NCBI GenBank assembly: GCA_900552055.1
Contig: URYI01000003.1
Location: 1 to 53,056, forward strand
Direction of reading: 5' to 3'
Length of the DNA stretch: 53,056 bases
Source of the DNA: an uncultured Eubacteriales bacterium
GTDB taxonomy: Bacteria > Bacillota > Clostridia > Christensenellales > QALW01
Part shown: in pieces, positions 35,493-45,050 of the stretch
Layout: the number at the start of each line of letters is the position of its first letter
How positions within the stretch are numbered: the stretch's first letter is position 1
Notes under the pieces: model-generated
Told to the model about the DNA's origin: nothing
Database searches by the model: none
Seen by the model: the letters and a program-made list of their open reading frames with translations, nothing else
Program-made: the position numbers and the translations under genes

Positions 35493-35850
35493 TTTTAATA
35501 TTATATATTATATGTGTATTATAAAAATATATCTGAATAAAAATTAAATAAAATTTAATATTTTGGGGGAACAAAGCGTGCGGAAAAGAGATAAGACTTT
35601 GTTGCGGAATTTTTCTGGCCCCGCGGGGAAGCGCTGAGCGGGTGGGTTTATATAAAAAGGCCTGCACCCCTGCCGCGCAGTGTGCGGCAGGGGCGCAGGC
35701 CTGGGCGCGCGTATAAGAGCGCGCCCTCCTTAAAGGGTGGGAGCGTCCCCCGGTCAGGTGTAAAAAGCTTTCAGGAAGTGCTTTTTGCACACCTTATACC
35801 TCTAAAACTAATTCCAAGAGAAAAAAATTTAAAAAATATTAAAAAATCGC
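35493..35850. other. AT-rich tract and GC hairpins upstream of the S10 operon
   Basis: Bases 35493-35572 are almost pure A/T. Next come a 19-bp stem with one mismatch (AGGCCTGCACCCCTGCCGC at about 35658-35676 with its partner ending near 35702) and GGGCGCGC/GCGCGCCC (about 35703-35724). The segment CCTTAAAGGGTGGGAGCGTC follows and resembles one in the gyrB-gyrA spacer. No gene is seen. Confidence 0.55.
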
Positions 35851-35879
35851 TTGCCAAGCCGGGACTTTTATTGTAATAT
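35851..35879 (+). promoter_or_regulatory. SigA-type promoter of the S10-spc-alpha operon
   Basis: TTGCCA (35851-35856), a 17-nt spacer and TAATAT (35874-35879). Transcription would start near 35886, leaving a leader of about 178 nt before rpsJ. Confidence 0.65.
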
Positions 35880-35885
35880 AAAAAA

Positions 35886-36040
35886 GCCGCAAAACGCGCC
35901 ATGTGCGGCAAAATGGTATGAAGCGGGAGGTTGCCGGAATATTCCGGGTAATTTCCGCGGACAATTGTCCGACAATCGGACGACGGGCCAAATGGCCGCT
36001 TTAAAATTTTAAAAGCGGCACACACGGAAACGTGTATTTG
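35886..36040 (+). promoter_or_regulatory. Structured leader upstream of rpsJ
   Basis: Successive hairpins are visible: GCCGCA...TGCGGC (from about 35886), GTCCGA-CAA-TCGGAC (near 35966-35980), the near-palindrome GCCGCTTTAAAA/TTTTAAAAGCGGC (35995-36019) and ACACG-GAAA-CGTGT with a GNRA loop (36022-36035), then the ribosome binding site AAGGAGG. The order suggests an autoregulatory ribosomal-protein leader, but no known class was matched. Confidence 0.5.
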
Positions 36041-36063
36041 AGCTTACAAGGAGGTTTATTTTA

Positions 36064-36372
36064 ATGGCAAGTCAGAAAATCAGAATCAACTTAAAGTCAT
36101 ACGACCACAATCTGGTGGATCAGACAGCGGCCAGGATAGTGGAGACCGCCAACAGGACAGGCGCAACTGTTTCGGGTCCCATACCGCTGCCTACAGAAAA
36201 AGAAGTAGTTACTATCCTGCGCTCCCCTCATAAATATAAGGACAGCCGGGAGCAGTTTGAAATGCGTACCCATAAGCGCCTTATCGACATCTATAATGCC
36301 GGAAGCAAGACTGTCGAAGCGCTTACCAAGCTTGATCCCCCCGCAGGCGTGGATATCAAGATAAAGCTCTAA
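36064..36372 (+). CDS. rpsJ: 30S ribosomal protein S10
   Basis: S10 is a 30S head protein, also NusE in transcription antitermination. The 102-residue protein has standard length, with [16 protein letters not shown] at the start and the extended-loop stretch [19 protein letters not shown]. It is the first gene of the operon, following a structured leader, with AAGGAGG 8 nt upstream. The usual upstream str genes (rpsL, rpsG, fusA, tuf) are not in front of it. Confidence 0.98.
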   Translation: MASQKIRINLKSYDHNLVDQTAARIVETANRTGATVSGPIPLPTEKEVVTILRSPHKYKDSREQFEMRTHKRLIDIYNAGSKTVEALTKLDPPAGVDIKIKL

Positions 36373-36390
36373 GGGCGGAGGTGACAGAAT

Positions 36391-37023
36391 ATGAAAAAAG
36401 CTATATTGGGAAAAAAGCTGGGTATGACCCAGATATTTAAAGAGGACGGTACAGTAGTTCCCGTAACTGTTATCCAGGCGGGGCCCTGCACGGTCATTCA
36501 GAAGAAAACTGTTGAAAACGACGGCTATGACGCTTTAAAGGTGGGTTTTGGCGAAATCCGCGAGAAATTAGTCAATAAGCCGGACGCCGGCCAGTTCAAA
36601 AAGGCAGGCGTGCCCGCAATGCGCTATGTAAGGGAGCTCCGCCTGGACGACTGCTCAGGCTATGAAGTAGGACAGGCTATTACCTGCGACGTTTTTGCTC
36701 AGGGGGACCGCGTGGACGTCACCGCACGCAGCAAGGGCCACGGTTTTTCGGGCGTTATTCAGCGCTGGAACCAGCATACCGGCCCTATGGCTCACGGTTC
36801 AGGCTATCATAGAGGAGTAGGCTCCATGGGCGCCACTTCCTCTCCCTCAAGAGTATTTAAGAATAAGCATATGCCTGGACACTGGGGAAATGAGCGCGTT
36901 ACCATTCTTAATCTCGAAGTGGCCCGCGTGGACGCCGAGAGAGGCGTGATACTGGTAAAGGGCGCCGTGCCCGGAGCCGACGGCGCGTTAGTGACCATCC
37001 GCCAGTCGGTCAAGAGCAAATAA
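36391..37023 (+). CDS. rplC: 50S ribosomal protein L3
   Basis: L3 is a 23S-binding protein near the peptidyl-transferase centre. The 210-residue protein starts [15 protein letters not shown] and has the central basic loop ([20 protein letters not shown]). It lies 18 bp after rpsJ, with GGAGGTGA ahead of the ATG. Nothing unusual was seen. Confidence 0.98.
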   Translation: MKKAILGKKLGMTQIFKEDGTVVPVTVIQAGPCTVIQKKTVENDGYDALKVGFGEIREKLVNKPDAGQFKKAGVPAMRYVRELRLDDCSGYEVGQAITCDVFAQGDRVDVTARSKGHGFSGVIQRWNQHTGPMAHGSGYHRGVGSMGATSSPSRVFKNKHMPGHWGNERVTILNLEVARVDAERGVILVKGAVPGADGALVTIRQSVKSK

Positions 37024-37042
37024 GCAAGGGAGGTTATCAATA

Positions 37043-37666
37043 ATGCCTAAAGTAGCTGTCTACAATCTTGAAGGCTCGCAGACAGGCGAGCTGACGCTGA
37101 GCGATGAGATATTCGCCTCAGATATAAATAAAGCGGTTATACATTCTGTTGTGCGTGCGCAGCTGGCTAATAAGCGCCAGGGTACAAAGAGTGCCCTGAC
37201 CCGCACTGAGGTCCGCGGCGGCGGCAAGAAGCCTTACCGCCAGAAGGGGACGGGCCGTGCCCGCCAGGGTTCCACCCGCGCTCCCCAATTCACCAAGGGC
37301 GGCGTGGTATTCGCGCCCAAGCCCCGTTCTTTCCGCATAAATGTTCCCAAGAAGGTTAAGCGCCTTGCGCTTAAGGGAGTGCTTACTGATAAAGTGGTCA
37401 GCGATTCCTTTATAGTAGTGGAGGATCTGAACCTTGCCGCTCCTAAAACCAAAGAGATGGTCAAAGTGCTGGCCAACCTCAAAATGGACGGCAAAACCCT
37501 TATCGTGCTGAGCGCGCCCGATGAGACCGTTCAGCGCGCTGCCGGAAATATCCCCACGGCTGCCGTTACTTTGGTAAACACCCTCAATGTGGTGGATATG
37601 CTCAAGGCGGATAAGCTGCTGCTTACCAAAGAGGCAGTGGAGCGCATCGAGGAGGTGTACGCGTAA
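37043..37666 (+). CDS. rplD: 50S ribosomal protein L4
   Basis: L4 binds 23S rRNA early in assembly and lines the exit tunnel; in E. coli it also represses its own operon. The 207-residue protein has the tunnel loop with [20 protein letters not shown]. It lies 19 bp after rplC. Its TAA stop shares the A with the rplW ATG (TAATG). Autoregulation by L4 at the leader before rpsJ is possible but unproven here. Confidence 0.98.
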   Translation: MPKVAVYNLEGSQTGELTLSDEIFASDINKAVIHSVVRAQLANKRQGTKSALTRTEVRGGGKKPYRQKGTGRARQGSTRAPQFTKGGVVFAPKPRSFRINVPKKVKRLALKGVLTDKVVSDSFIVVEDLNLAAPKTKEMVKVLANLKMDGKTLIVLSAPDETVQRAAGNIPTAAVTLVNTLNVVDMLKADKLLLTKEAVERIEEVYA

Positions 37667-37962
37667 TGAAATTTTACGAGGATATTATAAGAAGGCCGGT
37701 GCTTTCAGAAAAGACCTACGATATGATAGGGGATAAGCGCTACGTTTTCGTAGTGGACCGCCGCGCCAATAAGGTAGAGATTAAAAAAGCGGTGGAGAGC
37801 ATTTTTGACGTGCAGGTGGCAAAGGTGAATACCGTTACCACCGCCGGCAAGGTTAAGCGCATGGGCCGTTCAGAGGGAAGGACCCCCACCACCAAAAAGG
37901 CCTATGTAATCCTTAAGAAAGATTCCAAGCCCATAGCGTTCTTTGAAGGCATGGCTGATTAA
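37666..37962 (+). CDS. rplW: 50S ribosomal protein L23
   Basis: L23 sits at the tunnel exit and is the docking site for trigger factor and SRP. The 98-residue protein begins [20 protein letters not shown], the typical L23 start, and has the NTVTTAGKVKRMGR extension. It overlaps rplD by one nucleotide, so its translation is coupled. rplB follows after 21 bp. Confidence 0.98.
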   Translation: MKFYEDIIRRPVLSEKTYDMIGDKRYVFVVDRRANKVEIKKAVESIFDVQVAKVNTVTTAGKVKRMGRSEGRTPTTKKAYVILKKDSKPIAFFEGMAD

Positions 37963-37983
37963 AAGCAGAGGAGGAAAAGCAAA

Positions 37984-38814
37984 ATGGCGATTAAGAAGTA
38001 TAAGCCTACAAGCCCGGCCAGACGTTTCATGTCCGTCTCCGCTTTTGAGGAGATAACGGCCAAAAGCCCTGAAAAATCCCTGCTGGGCAAGGTTAAGAAA
38101 AACGGCGGCCGCAATAACGCGGGCCGCTTGACCGTCCGCCATCAGGGGGGCGGCAATACCCGCAAGTACAGGATAATTGATTTCAAGCGCGCTAAGGACG
38201 GCATCCCCGCCCGCGTGGCCAGCATTGAATACGATCCCAACCGTTCGGCCAATATTGCGCTGCTGGTTTATAAGGACGGCGAGAAGAGATATATACTCGC
38301 GCCCTATGGCCTGAATGTCAACGATACCATCTATTCGGGTGCGGACGTGGATATCAAGGTGGGCAACGCTCTGCCCATATCGTCTATTCCTGTAGGTACT
38401 TTGATTCACAATATTGAGCTTACGCCCGGCAAAGGCGGCCAGCTTGTCCGCTCGGCGGGTAACGCCGCTCAGCTTATGGCTAAAGAGGGCGCTTATGCTC
38501 AAGTGCGTCTGCCCAGCGGCGAAGTTCGCATGATTTCCATGAACTGCCGCGCCACTATCGGCCAGGTGGGCAATCTGGATTATGAGAACATTTCAATCGG
38601 CAAAGCGGGCCGCAAGCGCCATATGGGCGTGCGCCCCACCGTCCGCGGCGTGGTTATGAACCCGTGCGACCATCCTCACGGCGGCGGCGAAGGCAAGTCC
38701 CCTATCGGCCGTCCCGGTCCGGTTACTCCCTGGGGCAAGCCCACGCTGGGATACAAGACCCGCGCCAAGAAGAACAAGTCGGATAAATATATTATCAAGC
38801 GCCGTAACGGCTAA
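37984..38814 (+). CDS. rplB: 50S ribosomal protein L2
   Basis: L2 is a primary 23S-binding protein needed for subunit joining and peptidyl transfer. The 276-residue protein has [18 protein letters not shown] at the start and the conserved active-region motif [17 protein letters not shown] near residue 222. Length and basic tail ([12 protein letters not shown]) are standard. GAGGA precedes the ATG; rpsS follows after 15 bp. Confidence 0.98.
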   Translation: MAIKKYKPTSPARRFMSVSAFEEITAKSPEKSLLGKVKKNGGRNNAGRLTVRHQGGGNTRKYRIIDFKRAKDGIPARVASIEYDPNRSANIALLVYKDGEKRYILAPYGLNVNDTIYSGADVDIKVGNALPISSIPVGTLIHNIELTPGKGGQLVRSAGNAAQLMAKEGAYAQVRLPSGEVRMISMNCRATIGQVGNLDYENISIGKAGRKRHMGVRPTVRGVVMNPCDHPHGGGEGKSPIGRPGPVTPWGKPTLGYKTRAKKNKSDKYIIKRRNG

Positions 38815-38829
38815 GGAAGGAGTCTAAGC

Positions 38830-39108
38830 ATGAGCAGATCGGTTAAAAAAGGACCTTATGTAAACGAAAAGCTGCTGGCGAAGATTGTGGCCATGAATGA
38901 ATCGGGCGAGAAAAAGGTATTAAAGACCTGGAGCAGGGCCTCCACCATCTTCCCCGACATGGTCAGCCACACCATTGCCGTTCATGACGGCAGAAAGCAT
39001 GTACCCGTATATATTACAGAAGACATGGTAGGACATAAGCTGGGCGAATTTGCTCCGACCCGCACCTTCAGAGGACACGCAGGTTCGGAGAAATCCTCAG
39101 GCAAGTAA
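38830..39108 (+). CDS. rpsS: 30S ribosomal protein S19
   Basis: S19 forms a complex with S13 in the 30S head and contacts the A-site finger. The 92-residue protein has the start [16 protein letters not shown], the core [15 protein letters not shown] and the end [19 protein letters not shown]. It lies between rplB and rplV with short spacers and its own GGAAGGAG site. Confidence 0.98.
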   Translation: MSRSVKKGPYVNEKLLAKIVAMNESGEKKVLKTWSRASTIFPDMVSHTIAVHDGRKHVPVYITEDMVGHKLGEFAPTRTFRGHAGSEKSSGK

Positions 39109-39124
39109 GGAGGAGCATTGAAAA

Positions 39125-39511
39125 ATGGGAAAAAGATCAGCGATTAAAAGAGCGCGCAATGAAGAAAAGCGCGAGCGCCGCGCGCACGCGACTGCAAAAT
39201 ATGTGCGCATCTCCTCCAGAAAGGTACGCATTGTAATCAACCTTATCAGAGGCAAAAAGGTGGACGAGGCCCTGGCTATCCTCCGCTTCACCCCCAAAAG
39301 CGCCTCCCCCGTTGTGGAAAAGCTGCTGAATTCAGCCATAGCCAACGCGGAGCACAATCTGGGCTTGTCCAGAGACACCTTATATGTGGCCGAAATCTTT
39401 GCCAACCAGGGCCCCAGCCTTAAGAGGTTCATGCCCAGGGCAAAGGGAAGCGCTTCCCCTATCCTTAAGAGAACCAGCCATATAACCGTGATTCTGGACG
39501 AGATAAAGTAA
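39125..39511 (+). CDS. rplV: 50S ribosomal protein L22 with basic N-terminal extension
   Basis: L22 lines the nascent-peptide tunnel. The 128-residue protein is longer than the usual 110 because of a charged N-terminus (about 20 residues, [20 protein letters not shown]) before the normal core [20 protein letters not shown]. The tunnel hairpin with [14 protein letters not shown] is intact. The start is supported by AAGGAGGAG 9-13 nt upstream. No start codon is available between the extension and the core. Confidence 0.95.
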   Translation: MGKRSAIKRARNEEKRERRAHATAKYVRISSRKVRIVINLIRGKKVDEALAILRFTPKSASPVVEKLLNSAIANAEHNLGLSRDTLYVAEIFANQGPSLKRFMPRAKGSASPILKRTSHITVILDEIK

Positions 39512-39524
39512 AGGAGGCATACAA

Positions 39525-40193
39525 ATGGGTCAGAAAGTTAATCCTCACGGCGCCAGGGTAGGCGTCATAAAGGGCTGGGACGCCCGTTGGTTTGCTGATA
39601 AAAAGGAGTTTGCAAACTATATAGCGGAAGACGACAGGCTCCGCAAGTACCTTAAGAAAAAGCTCTATACCGTGGGCATATCCAAGATAGAAATTGAGCG
39701 CAAGGCCAATTCTACCACTGTTTTCCTCTATACGGCCAAGCCGGGCGCCTTAATAGGCAAGGGCGGTGCTGGGATAGAGGCTCTCAGGAAGGATATTTCC
39801 GCCTTTATCGGAAGGCCGGTCAACGTCAATGTAATGGAAATTAAGAAGCCCGACGTGGACGCGCAGCTGGTGGCTGAAAACATAGCGGCCCAGCTGGAGA
39901 AGCGCATAAGCTTCCGCCGCGCCATGAAGCAGGCATTGCAGCGCGCCATGAAGGGGGGCGCCAAGGGTATTAAAACTCAGGTTTCAGGCCGTTTAGGCGG
40001 AGCGGAAATCGCCCGCAGCGAAGGCTATCATGAGGGCAGCATTCCTCTTCAGACATTAAGAGCGGATATCGAATACGGCTTTGCCGAGGCGCATACCACT
40101 TACGGGCGCATAGGGGTTAAGGTCTGGGTATATAAGGGCGAAGTGCTCCCCCAGGTCAAGAATGACGACAAAGCAGCGGAAGGGGGCAAATAA
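39525..40193 (+). CDS. rpsC: 30S ribosomal protein S3
   Basis: S3 is part of the mRNA entry tunnel and helicase activity of the 30S subunit. The 222-residue protein has [20 protein letters not shown] at the start, a KH domain with [15 protein letters not shown] (about residues 70-84) and a C-terminal domain with [20 protein letters not shown] precedes the ATG. rplP follows after only 3 nt. Confidence 0.98.
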   Translation: MGQKVNPHGARVGVIKGWDARWFADKKEFANYIAEDDRLRKYLKKKLYTVGISKIEIERKANSTTVFLYTAKPGALIGKGGAGIEALRKDISAFIGRPVNVNVMEIKKPDVDAQLVAENIAAQLEKRISFRRAMKQALQRAMKGGAKGIKTQVSGRLGGAEIARSEGYHEGSIPLQTLRADIEYGFAEAHTTYGRIGVKVWVYKGEVLPQVKNDDKAAEGGK

Positions 40194-40196
40194 ATC

Positions 40197-40637
40197 ATGT
40201 TGATGCCTAAGAGAGTTAAGAGACGCCGCGTGTTCCGCGGGCGCATGAAAGGCAAGGCCCAGCGCGGCAATTTCATCGCCTACGGCGAATACGGCATAAT
40301 GGCGCTTGAGCCCGCATGGGTGACAAGCAACCAGATAGAAGCGGCCCGTATAGCTATGACCCGTTACGTCAAGCGTCAGGGCCAGGTTTGGACTAAAATA
40401 TTCCCCGACAAGCCGGTAACGGCCAAGCCCGCCGAGACCCGAATGGGAAGCGGTAAGGGTTCTCCCGAATACTGGGTAGCCGTGGTTAAGCCGGGCAGGG
40501 TGCTTTTTGAGATGGGAGGCATTCCCGAGGAAGCGGCGCGCGAGGCGCTGCGCCTGGCTTCTCATAAGCTGCCCCTGAAGGTTAAATTCGTAAAGAAATC
40601 AGATTTTGAAACGGAACAGGGTGGTGACGCAGAATGA
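40197..40637 (+). CDS. rplP: 50S ribosomal protein L16
   Basis: L16 organises the A-site region of the 50S subunit. The 146-residue protein starts [19 protein letters not shown], the usual L16 start, so the first ATG at 40197 is kept; GGAAGGGGG lies upstream inside rpsC. The core motif [20 protein letters not shown] is intact. Its last codons overlap the rpmC start by 4 nt (ATGA). Confidence 0.97.
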   Translation: MLMPKRVKRRRVFRGRMKGKAQRGNFIAYGEYGIMALEPAWVTSNQIEAARIAMTRYVKRQGQVWTKIFPDKPVTAKPAETRMGSGKGSPEYWVAVVKPGRVLFEMGGIPEEAAREALRLASHKLPLKVKFVKKSDFETEQGGDAE

Positions 40638-40846
40638 AATCAGAAAAGAAGGTAAGAAAGTTTTCGGATTTGACTGACGCCGAGCTTAACGATAAGCTCA
40701 AGGACCTTAAGAGCGAGCTGTTCAACCTGCGGTTTCAGAACGCCACCGGTCAGCTCCAGAACCCCATGCAGATAGGCCTTTGCAAAAAGGATATCGCCAG
40801 GGTCAAGACCCTGCTGCGCGAGCGCGAGCTGGCGCAGGCCGAATAA
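40634..40846 (+). CDS. rpmC: 50S ribosomal protein L29
   Basis: L29 is a small helical hairpin at the tunnel exit next to L23. The 70-residue protein has the pattern [20 protein letters not shown], the [11 protein letters not shown] turn and [12 protein letters not shown]. The ATGA overlap with rplP indicates translational coupling; GGTGACGC lies upstream within rplP. rpsQ follows after 19 bp. Confidence 0.97.
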   Translation: MKSEKKVRKFSDLTDAELNDKLKDLKSELFNLRFQNATGQLQNPMQIGLCKKDIARVKTLLRERELAQAE

Positions 40847-40865
40847 GAAGGGAGGAGCTTAAAGA

Positions 40866-41126
40866 ATGGAAAACACGAGAAATTTCCGCAAGCAGAGGAC
40901 GGGCGTAGTAGTAAGCGATAAGATGGACAAGACCATCGTCGTAGCCATAAAGACCAAGGTAAAGCATCCGCTTTACGGCAAAACTGTTAACCGCACCACC
41001 CGCTTAAAGGCGCATGACGAGAAGAACGAATGCGGCATAGGAGATACGGTGCGCATAATGGAGACCAGGCCCCTGAGCAAGGAAAAAAGATGGAGACTGG
41101 TAGAAATAATAGAGAAGGCTAAATAA
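40866..41126 (+). CDS. rpsQ: 30S ribosomal protein S17
   Basis: S17 is an early-binding OB-fold protein of the 30S body. The 86-residue protein has [20 protein letters not shown], the [16 protein letters not shown] strand and [28 protein letters not shown] precedes the ATG. Nothing atypical was seen. Confidence 0.97.
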   Translation: MENTRNFRKQRTGVVVSDKMDKTIVVAIKTKVKHPLYGKTVNRTTRLKAHDEKNECGIGDTVRIMETRPLSKEKRWRLVEIIEKAK

Positions 41127-41152
41127 GCCGCTGCCGGAAGGAGGCAATAATT

Positions 41153-41521
41153 ATGATTCAACCTCAGACAAGATTGCAGGTTGCCGATAACACAGGCGCT
41201 AAGGAAATCATGTGCATCCGCGTGCTGGGCGGCTCGTTCAGGCGCCACGGAGGCATAGGGGATACCATAGTGGCTTCAGTTAAAAGCGCCGCTCCGGGCG
41301 GCGTGGTTAAAAAGGGCGATGTGGTTAAGGCGGTTATAGTCCGCACGACCAAGGCTAAGCGCCGGCCCGACGGAACGTATATCCGCTTTGACGATAACGC
41401 CGCCGTAATAATCAACGACCAGAAGATGCCCAGGGGCACCCGTATATTCGGGCCCATAGCCCGCGAGCTGCGCGATAAGGATTTCATGAAGATTATCTCG
41501 CTGGCTCCCGAAGTCTTATAA
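41153..41521 (+). CDS. rplN: 50S ribosomal protein L14
   Basis: L14 contacts 16S helix 44 across the subunit interface. The 122-residue protein is highly conserved: [20 protein letters not shown] at the start, [19 protein letters not shown] in the middle and [23 protein letters not shown] at the end. AAGGAGG is upstream. It is the first gene of the spc part of the operon, 26 bp after rpsQ, with no separate promoter visible. Confidence 0.98.
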   Translation: MIQPQTRLQVADNTGAKEIMCIRVLGGSFRRHGGIGDTIVASVKSAAPGGVVKKGDVVKAVIVRTTKAKRRPDGTYIRFDDNAAVIINDQKMPRGTRIFGPIARELRDKDFMKIISLAPEVL

Positions 41522-41534
41522 GGAGGCGCCGAAG

Positions 41535-41897
41535 ATGAAGATTAAAAAGGGCGATAAAGTCAGGATAATAACCGGCAAGGATAAGTACCGCGCCGATAAT
41601 AAAGAAACTCACGAGCATGAGGTGCTCGCCTGCTATCCCAAGGAGAACCGCATACTGGTTAAGGATGTGAACGTGGTTACCCGTCACACCAAGCCCCGCA
41701 AGGCGGGCCAGCCGGGCGGCAGGATTAAGAAGGAAGCTCCCATTGACGCCTCCAACGCAATGGTCATATGCCCCAAGTGCGGCCAGCCCACCCGTGTGGG
41801 TTACCGCGTTGAAAAGCAGGGGGATAAGGCCGTTAAGGTTCGCGTCTGCAAGAAAAAGGTAAACGGCGCTGTGTGCGGCGCGTCCTTGGATAAGTAA
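41535..41897 (+). CDS. rplX: 50S ribosomal protein L24 with C-terminal cysteine module
   Basis: L24 initiates 50S assembly through its KOW domain ([16 protein letters not shown]). At 120 residues it is longer than the usual 100-105. The tail holds [14 protein letters not shown] and then [14 protein letters not shown], four cysteines that could form a zinc ribbon; a CPKC pair is common in L24 of this group, the extra spacing less so. AAGGAGG precedes the ATG. Confidence 0.97.
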   Translation: MKIKKGDKVRIITGKDKYRADNKETHEHEVLACYPKENRILVKDVNVVTRHTKPRKAGQPGGRIKKEAPIDASNAMVICPKCGQPTRVGYRVEKQGDKAVKVRVCKKKVNGAVCGASLDK

Positions 41898-41919
41898 GGA
41901 AAGGGAGGATTAAATTCAA

Positions 41920-42459
41920 ATGGCAAGATTAAAGGATAAATACAAATCCGAGATTGCCGGGGCCATGAAGCAGAAGTTCGGCTATGAGAACGTAATGCAG
42001 ATACCCAAGCTGGAGAAAATAGTTATCAATATGGGCCTGGGCAACGTTAAGGATGATTCTAAGAAATTTGAAGCCGCCGTTTCCGAGCTTGCGCTTATTG
42101 CGGGCCAGAGGCCTTTAATTACCAAGGCGAAGAAATCAGTCGCCAATTTTAAAGTGCGTCAGGGCATGAACATAGGCGCTAAGGTTACGCTCCGCGGCGA
42201 CCGCATGTATGAATTTGCGGATAAGCTGGTCAATATATGCATTCCCCGCATCCGCGATTTCCACGGGGTTTCCCCCAAAGGCTTTGACGGCCGCGGAAAT
42301 TACGCGCTGGGCATCAAGGAGCAGCTTATATTCCCTGAGATAGAGTACGATAAAATCGACCAGATAAGAGGCATGGATATAATCTTTGTTACCACGGCAA
42401 AGACGGACGAGGAAGCCAAGGAGCTGCTTCGCCTTATGGGCATGCCCTTCAGCGCTTAA
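41920..42459 (+). CDS. rplE: 50S ribosomal protein L5
   Basis: L5 carries 5S rRNA into the central protuberance. The 179-residue protein has the start [36 protein letters not shown] and the P-site loop region [26 protein letters not shown] lies upstream. rpsN follows after 21 bp. Standard in length and content. Confidence 0.98.
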   Translation: MARLKDKYKSEIAGAMKQKFGYENVMQIPKLEKIVINMGLGNVKDDSKKFEAAVSELALIAGQRPLITKAKKSVANFKVRQGMNIGAKVTLRGDRMYEFADKLVNICIPRIRDFHGVSPKGFDGRGNYALGIKEQLIFPEIEYDKIDQIRGMDIIFVTTAKTDEEAKELLRLMGMPFSA

Positions 42460-42480
42460 GAGAGGGAGGATTTCAAAACA

Positions 42481-42666
42481 ATGGCTAAGAAAAGCATGAT
42501 AAACAAGCAGCAGAGGACTCCCAAATATTCCACCAGGGCCTATACCCGCTGCCGTATATGCGGACGGCCCCATGCCGTGCTGCGCAAATACGGCATCTGC
42601 CGCATATGCTTCAGGGAGCTGGCCTACCGCGGTCAGATACCCGGCGTGCGCAAGGCGAGCTGGTAA
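42481..42666 (+). CDS. rpsN: 30S ribosomal protein S14, zinc (type Z) form
   Basis: S14 binds 16S rRNA in the 30S head. The 61-residue short form carries one zinc site: C24 and C27 (CRIC), C40 and C43 (CRIC). This type is usual in Gram-positive anaerobes; a zinc-independent long paralogue is not in the window. GGGAGG precedes the ATG, 21 bp after rplE. Confidence 0.97.
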   Translation: MAKKSMINKQQRTPKYSTRAYTRCRICGRPHAVLRKYGICRICFRELAYRGQIPGVRKASW

Positions 42667-42700
42667 GAGCGTTTAATGATTTGAGAGGAGGAAATCTAAA

Positions 42701-43099
42701 ATGGTTGTTACAGATCCTATCGCGGATATGCTCACCAGAATCAGAAACGCTCTGGTAGCAAAGCACGAGACGGTAGACGTCCCCGCTTCTAATATGAAAA
42801 AGGCCGTTGCGCAGATACTGCTTAACGAGGGCTTTATCAAGGGCGTTGAAGTTATAGAGGGCGGCGTTCAGGCTACCCTGAGGCTGACTCTTAAATACGG
42901 CGCCGGCAAGGAGCGCGTTATTTCGGGACTTAAGAGAATAAGCACTCCCGGACTGAGAGTATATGCAAAGTGTGAGGAGCTCCCCAAGGTTCTGGGAGGA
43001 ATGGGCATAGCCTTAATTTCCACCAGCAAGGGAGTTATGACGGACAGTCAAGCCCGTAAGCTGGGCGTAGGCGGCGAAGTGCTCGCTTATGTCTGGTAA
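42701..43099 (+). CDS. rpsH: 30S ribosomal protein S8
   Basis: S8 binds the central domain of 16S rRNA; in E. coli it represses the spc operon at the L5 site. The 132-residue protein has [20 protein letters not shown] at the start and [27 protein letters not shown] at the end ([20 protein letters not shown]). GAGAGGAGG precedes the ATG. Confidence 0.98.
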   Translation: MVVTDPIADMLTRIRNALVAKHETVDVPASNMKKAVAQILLNEGFIKGVEVIEGGVQATLRLTLKYGAGKERVISGLKRISTPGLRVYAKCEELPKVLGGMGIALISTSKGVMTDSQARKLGVGGEVLAYVW

Positions 43100-43126
43100 C
43101 GGCGGAAAATTCGGAGGTAATTTATT

Positions 43127-43669
43127 ATGTCAAGAATAGGTAAACTCCCTGTAATTGTTCCCGCCGGGGTAACGGTAACGGTTGACGCGGATAATAACGT
43201 CACCGTTAAGGGGCCCAAGGGCACTCTTACCGAGAGTATCAGCAAAGAAATAGAAGTTAAGCAGGAGAACGGCCAGATTCTGGTCAGCCGCAAGGGAGAT
43301 TCAAAGCTCCAGCGTTCCCTGCACGGCCTTTCCAGGACGCTTATCAACAATATGGTAATAGGTGTTACCAATGGCTATGAAAAGGCGCTTGAAATTCAGG
43401 GCGTGGGCTACCGCGCTGCCAAGCAGGGCAAAAAGCTGGTTCTGAACGTAGGCTATTCCCATCCTGTAGAGATAGAGGAAAACGAGGATATCTCAATAGA
43501 CGTGCCTGCGCAGAACAAGATAGTAATTAAGGGCATCAATAAGCAGAAGGTCGGGCAGTTCGCCGCCAATGTGCGCGGAGTGCGCGAGCCTGAAGTATAT
43601 CATGGCAAGGGCATCCGCTATGAGGGCGAATATGTCGCGCTCAAAGAGGGTAAGACCGGTAAGAAGTAA
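43127..43669 (+). CDS. rplF: 50S ribosomal protein L6
   Basis: L6 lies at the factor-binding region near the sarcin-ricin loop. The 180-residue protein starts [20 protein letters not shown] and ends [20 protein letters not shown] plus a basic tail, with the two typical repeats of the fold. GGAGG lies 8 nt before the ATG. It is standard. Confidence 0.98.
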   Translation: MSRIGKLPVIVPAGVTVTVDADNNVTVKGPKGTLTESISKEIEVKQENGQILVSRKGDSKLQRSLHGLSRTLINNMVIGVTNGYEKALEIQGVGYRAAKQGKKLVLNVGYSHPVEIEENEDISIDVPAQNKIVIKGINKQKVGQFAANVRGVREPEVYHGKGIRYEGEYVALKEGKTGKK

Positions 43670-43687
43670 GAGAGGAGAGGCAATAGG

Positions 43688-44056
43688 ATGATTAAGAAGA
43701 AAGATAAAAATCTTGACCGCCTTGCGCGTCATGCGCGCGTGCGCAAAAAGATTTCAGGTACGGCCGACAGGCCCAGGCTGAATGTATACCGCAGCCTCAA
43801 TCATATCTATACTCAGGTAATAGACGACGCCGCCGGAAATACTCTTGCCGCCGCCTCCACCGTTGAGAAGGAGATAGCTTCTCAGGTACAGGATATGACT
43901 AAGACCCAGGCCGCGCAGCTTATAGGAAAGATAATTGCCCAGCGCGCCCAGGAAAAGGGCATCAAGCAGGTTGTTTTTGACAGAGGGGGCTACCTCTATA
44001 CCGGCCGTGTCGCCGCGGTGGCTGAGAGCGCGCGCGAAGCGGGCCTGGAGTTCTAA
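43688..44056 (+). CDS. rplR: 50S ribosomal protein L18
   Basis: L18 binds 5S rRNA with L5. The 122-residue protein has [20 protein letters not shown], the [13 protein letters not shown] strand and the C-terminal [20 protein letters not shown] signature. GAGAGGAG precedes the ATG, 18 bp after rplF. Confidence 0.98.
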   Translation: MIKKKDKNLDRLARHARVRKKISGTADRPRLNVYRSLNHIYTQVIDDAAGNTLAAASTVEKEIASQVQDMTKTQAAQLIGKIIAQRAQEKGIKQVVFDRGGYLYTGRVAAVAESAREAGLEF

Positions 44057-44074
44057 AAGGAGGATTTTATAAAA

Positions 44075-44578
44075 ATGCAGAATAAGATTGACCCCAAGAC
44101 GCTTGATTTAAAGGAAAAGCTGGTTTGCATCAACCGCGTTGCCAAGACGGTTAAGGGCGGCCGCAATATGCGTATGGCCGCGCTGGTAGTAGTAGGCGAC
44201 GGCAACGGTCATGTAGGCGTGGGCAGCGGCAAGGCGCTGGAAGTGCCTGAAGCTATCCGCAAGGCTACTGAGGACGCAAAGAAGAACCTTATCACGGTTC
44301 CGGTTGTGGGCACTACTATCCCGCACGAAACCATAGGCAAATTCGGAAGGGGCGAAGTACTGCTCATGCCTGCTCCCGAAGGTACGGGAGTTATATCGGG
44401 CGGAAGCGTGCGCGCCGTGCTTGAATTAGCGGGCGTTAAGGATATCCGCACCAAGAGCCTGGGCTCCAATAATCCTGCCAACTGCGTTAAAGCTACTCTG
44501 GCCGGGCTGGCTTCCCTTAAGACGGCGGAAGAATACGCTCGTCTCCGCGGCAAGACCACCGAGGAAATCTTGGGCTGA
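44075..44578 (+). CDS. rpsE: 30S ribosomal protein S5
   Basis: S5 sits at the mRNA entry and affects decoding accuracy. The 167-residue protein has the fidelity-loop region [40 protein letters not shown] and the C-terminal [17 protein letters not shown] precedes the ATG. It is followed by an unusual 472-bp non-coding spacer before rpmD. Confidence 0.98.
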   Translation: MQNKIDPKTLDLKEKLVCINRVAKTVKGGRNMRMAALVVVGDGNGHVGVGSGKALEVPEAIRKATEDAKKNLITVPVVGTTIPHETIGKFGRGEVLLMPAPEGTGVISGGSVRAVLELAGVKDIRTKSLGSNNPANCVKATLAGLASLKTAEEYARLRGKTTEEILG

Positions 44579-45050
44579 GCAGCAAAGGGATTTATGCAGG
44601 GATAAATGTCTGAGGGGCTGATGCAGCGTCAGTTCCGGCCCAAGCGTTTTATATGGCGCAAGGGCCTGCACGGGCCGGCGCGCGGCTGAAAAGAATCTTT
44701 GAGGGTTCATCCGGCCGGTATCAAAAGATACATTTAATCCGGAGGCCTGAGCCTGCGCCGCAGATAATATGTCCGGCTCTTTTGCGGACGGGCATAAAAG
44801 CGGGCGCAAGGAAGAAACGGGCAGGAGGATACTCATTAAAGGCGGCCCGGAGACGCATGCGGCTCAGGATCGAGGTTTCTGCCTGCCGCTGCCTGTTCCA
44901 TCCGTGATCGGGATATTCGCGGCGGGGATGCGCTCAGAGCTTTATATACAAATATAAAGCGGCATTTATGCACCTGTGCCCCCAAATTATGCCGGCTGCG
45001 GGCCGGCTCAAAGCACGGATCCTACTTTCAATAAGGAAAGGTATGATGAT
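44579..45050 (+). other. 472-bp spacer interrupting the spc operon between rpsE and rpmD
   Basis: rpsE and rpmD are normally a few bases apart. Here the gap is GC-rich and its short frames lack ribosome binding sites. A 9-bp hairpin GCTTTATAT-ACAA-ATATAAAGC lies at 44939-44960. No terminal repeats of the MITE family and no clear promoter or terminator were found. Confidence 0.6.

Noticed and set aside
35317..35547. 76-codon frame crossing the right end of MITE copy D, with peptide similarity to frames in copy C and the 7.1-kb fragment
   Set aside because: The similarity follows from DNA homology of the element. The frame is not kept open in all copies and has no ribosome binding site.
44653..44957. 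Overlapping short frames in the rpsE-rpmD spacer
   Set aside because: Neither has a ribosome binding site and no similarity to a ribosomal or other protein was recognised.
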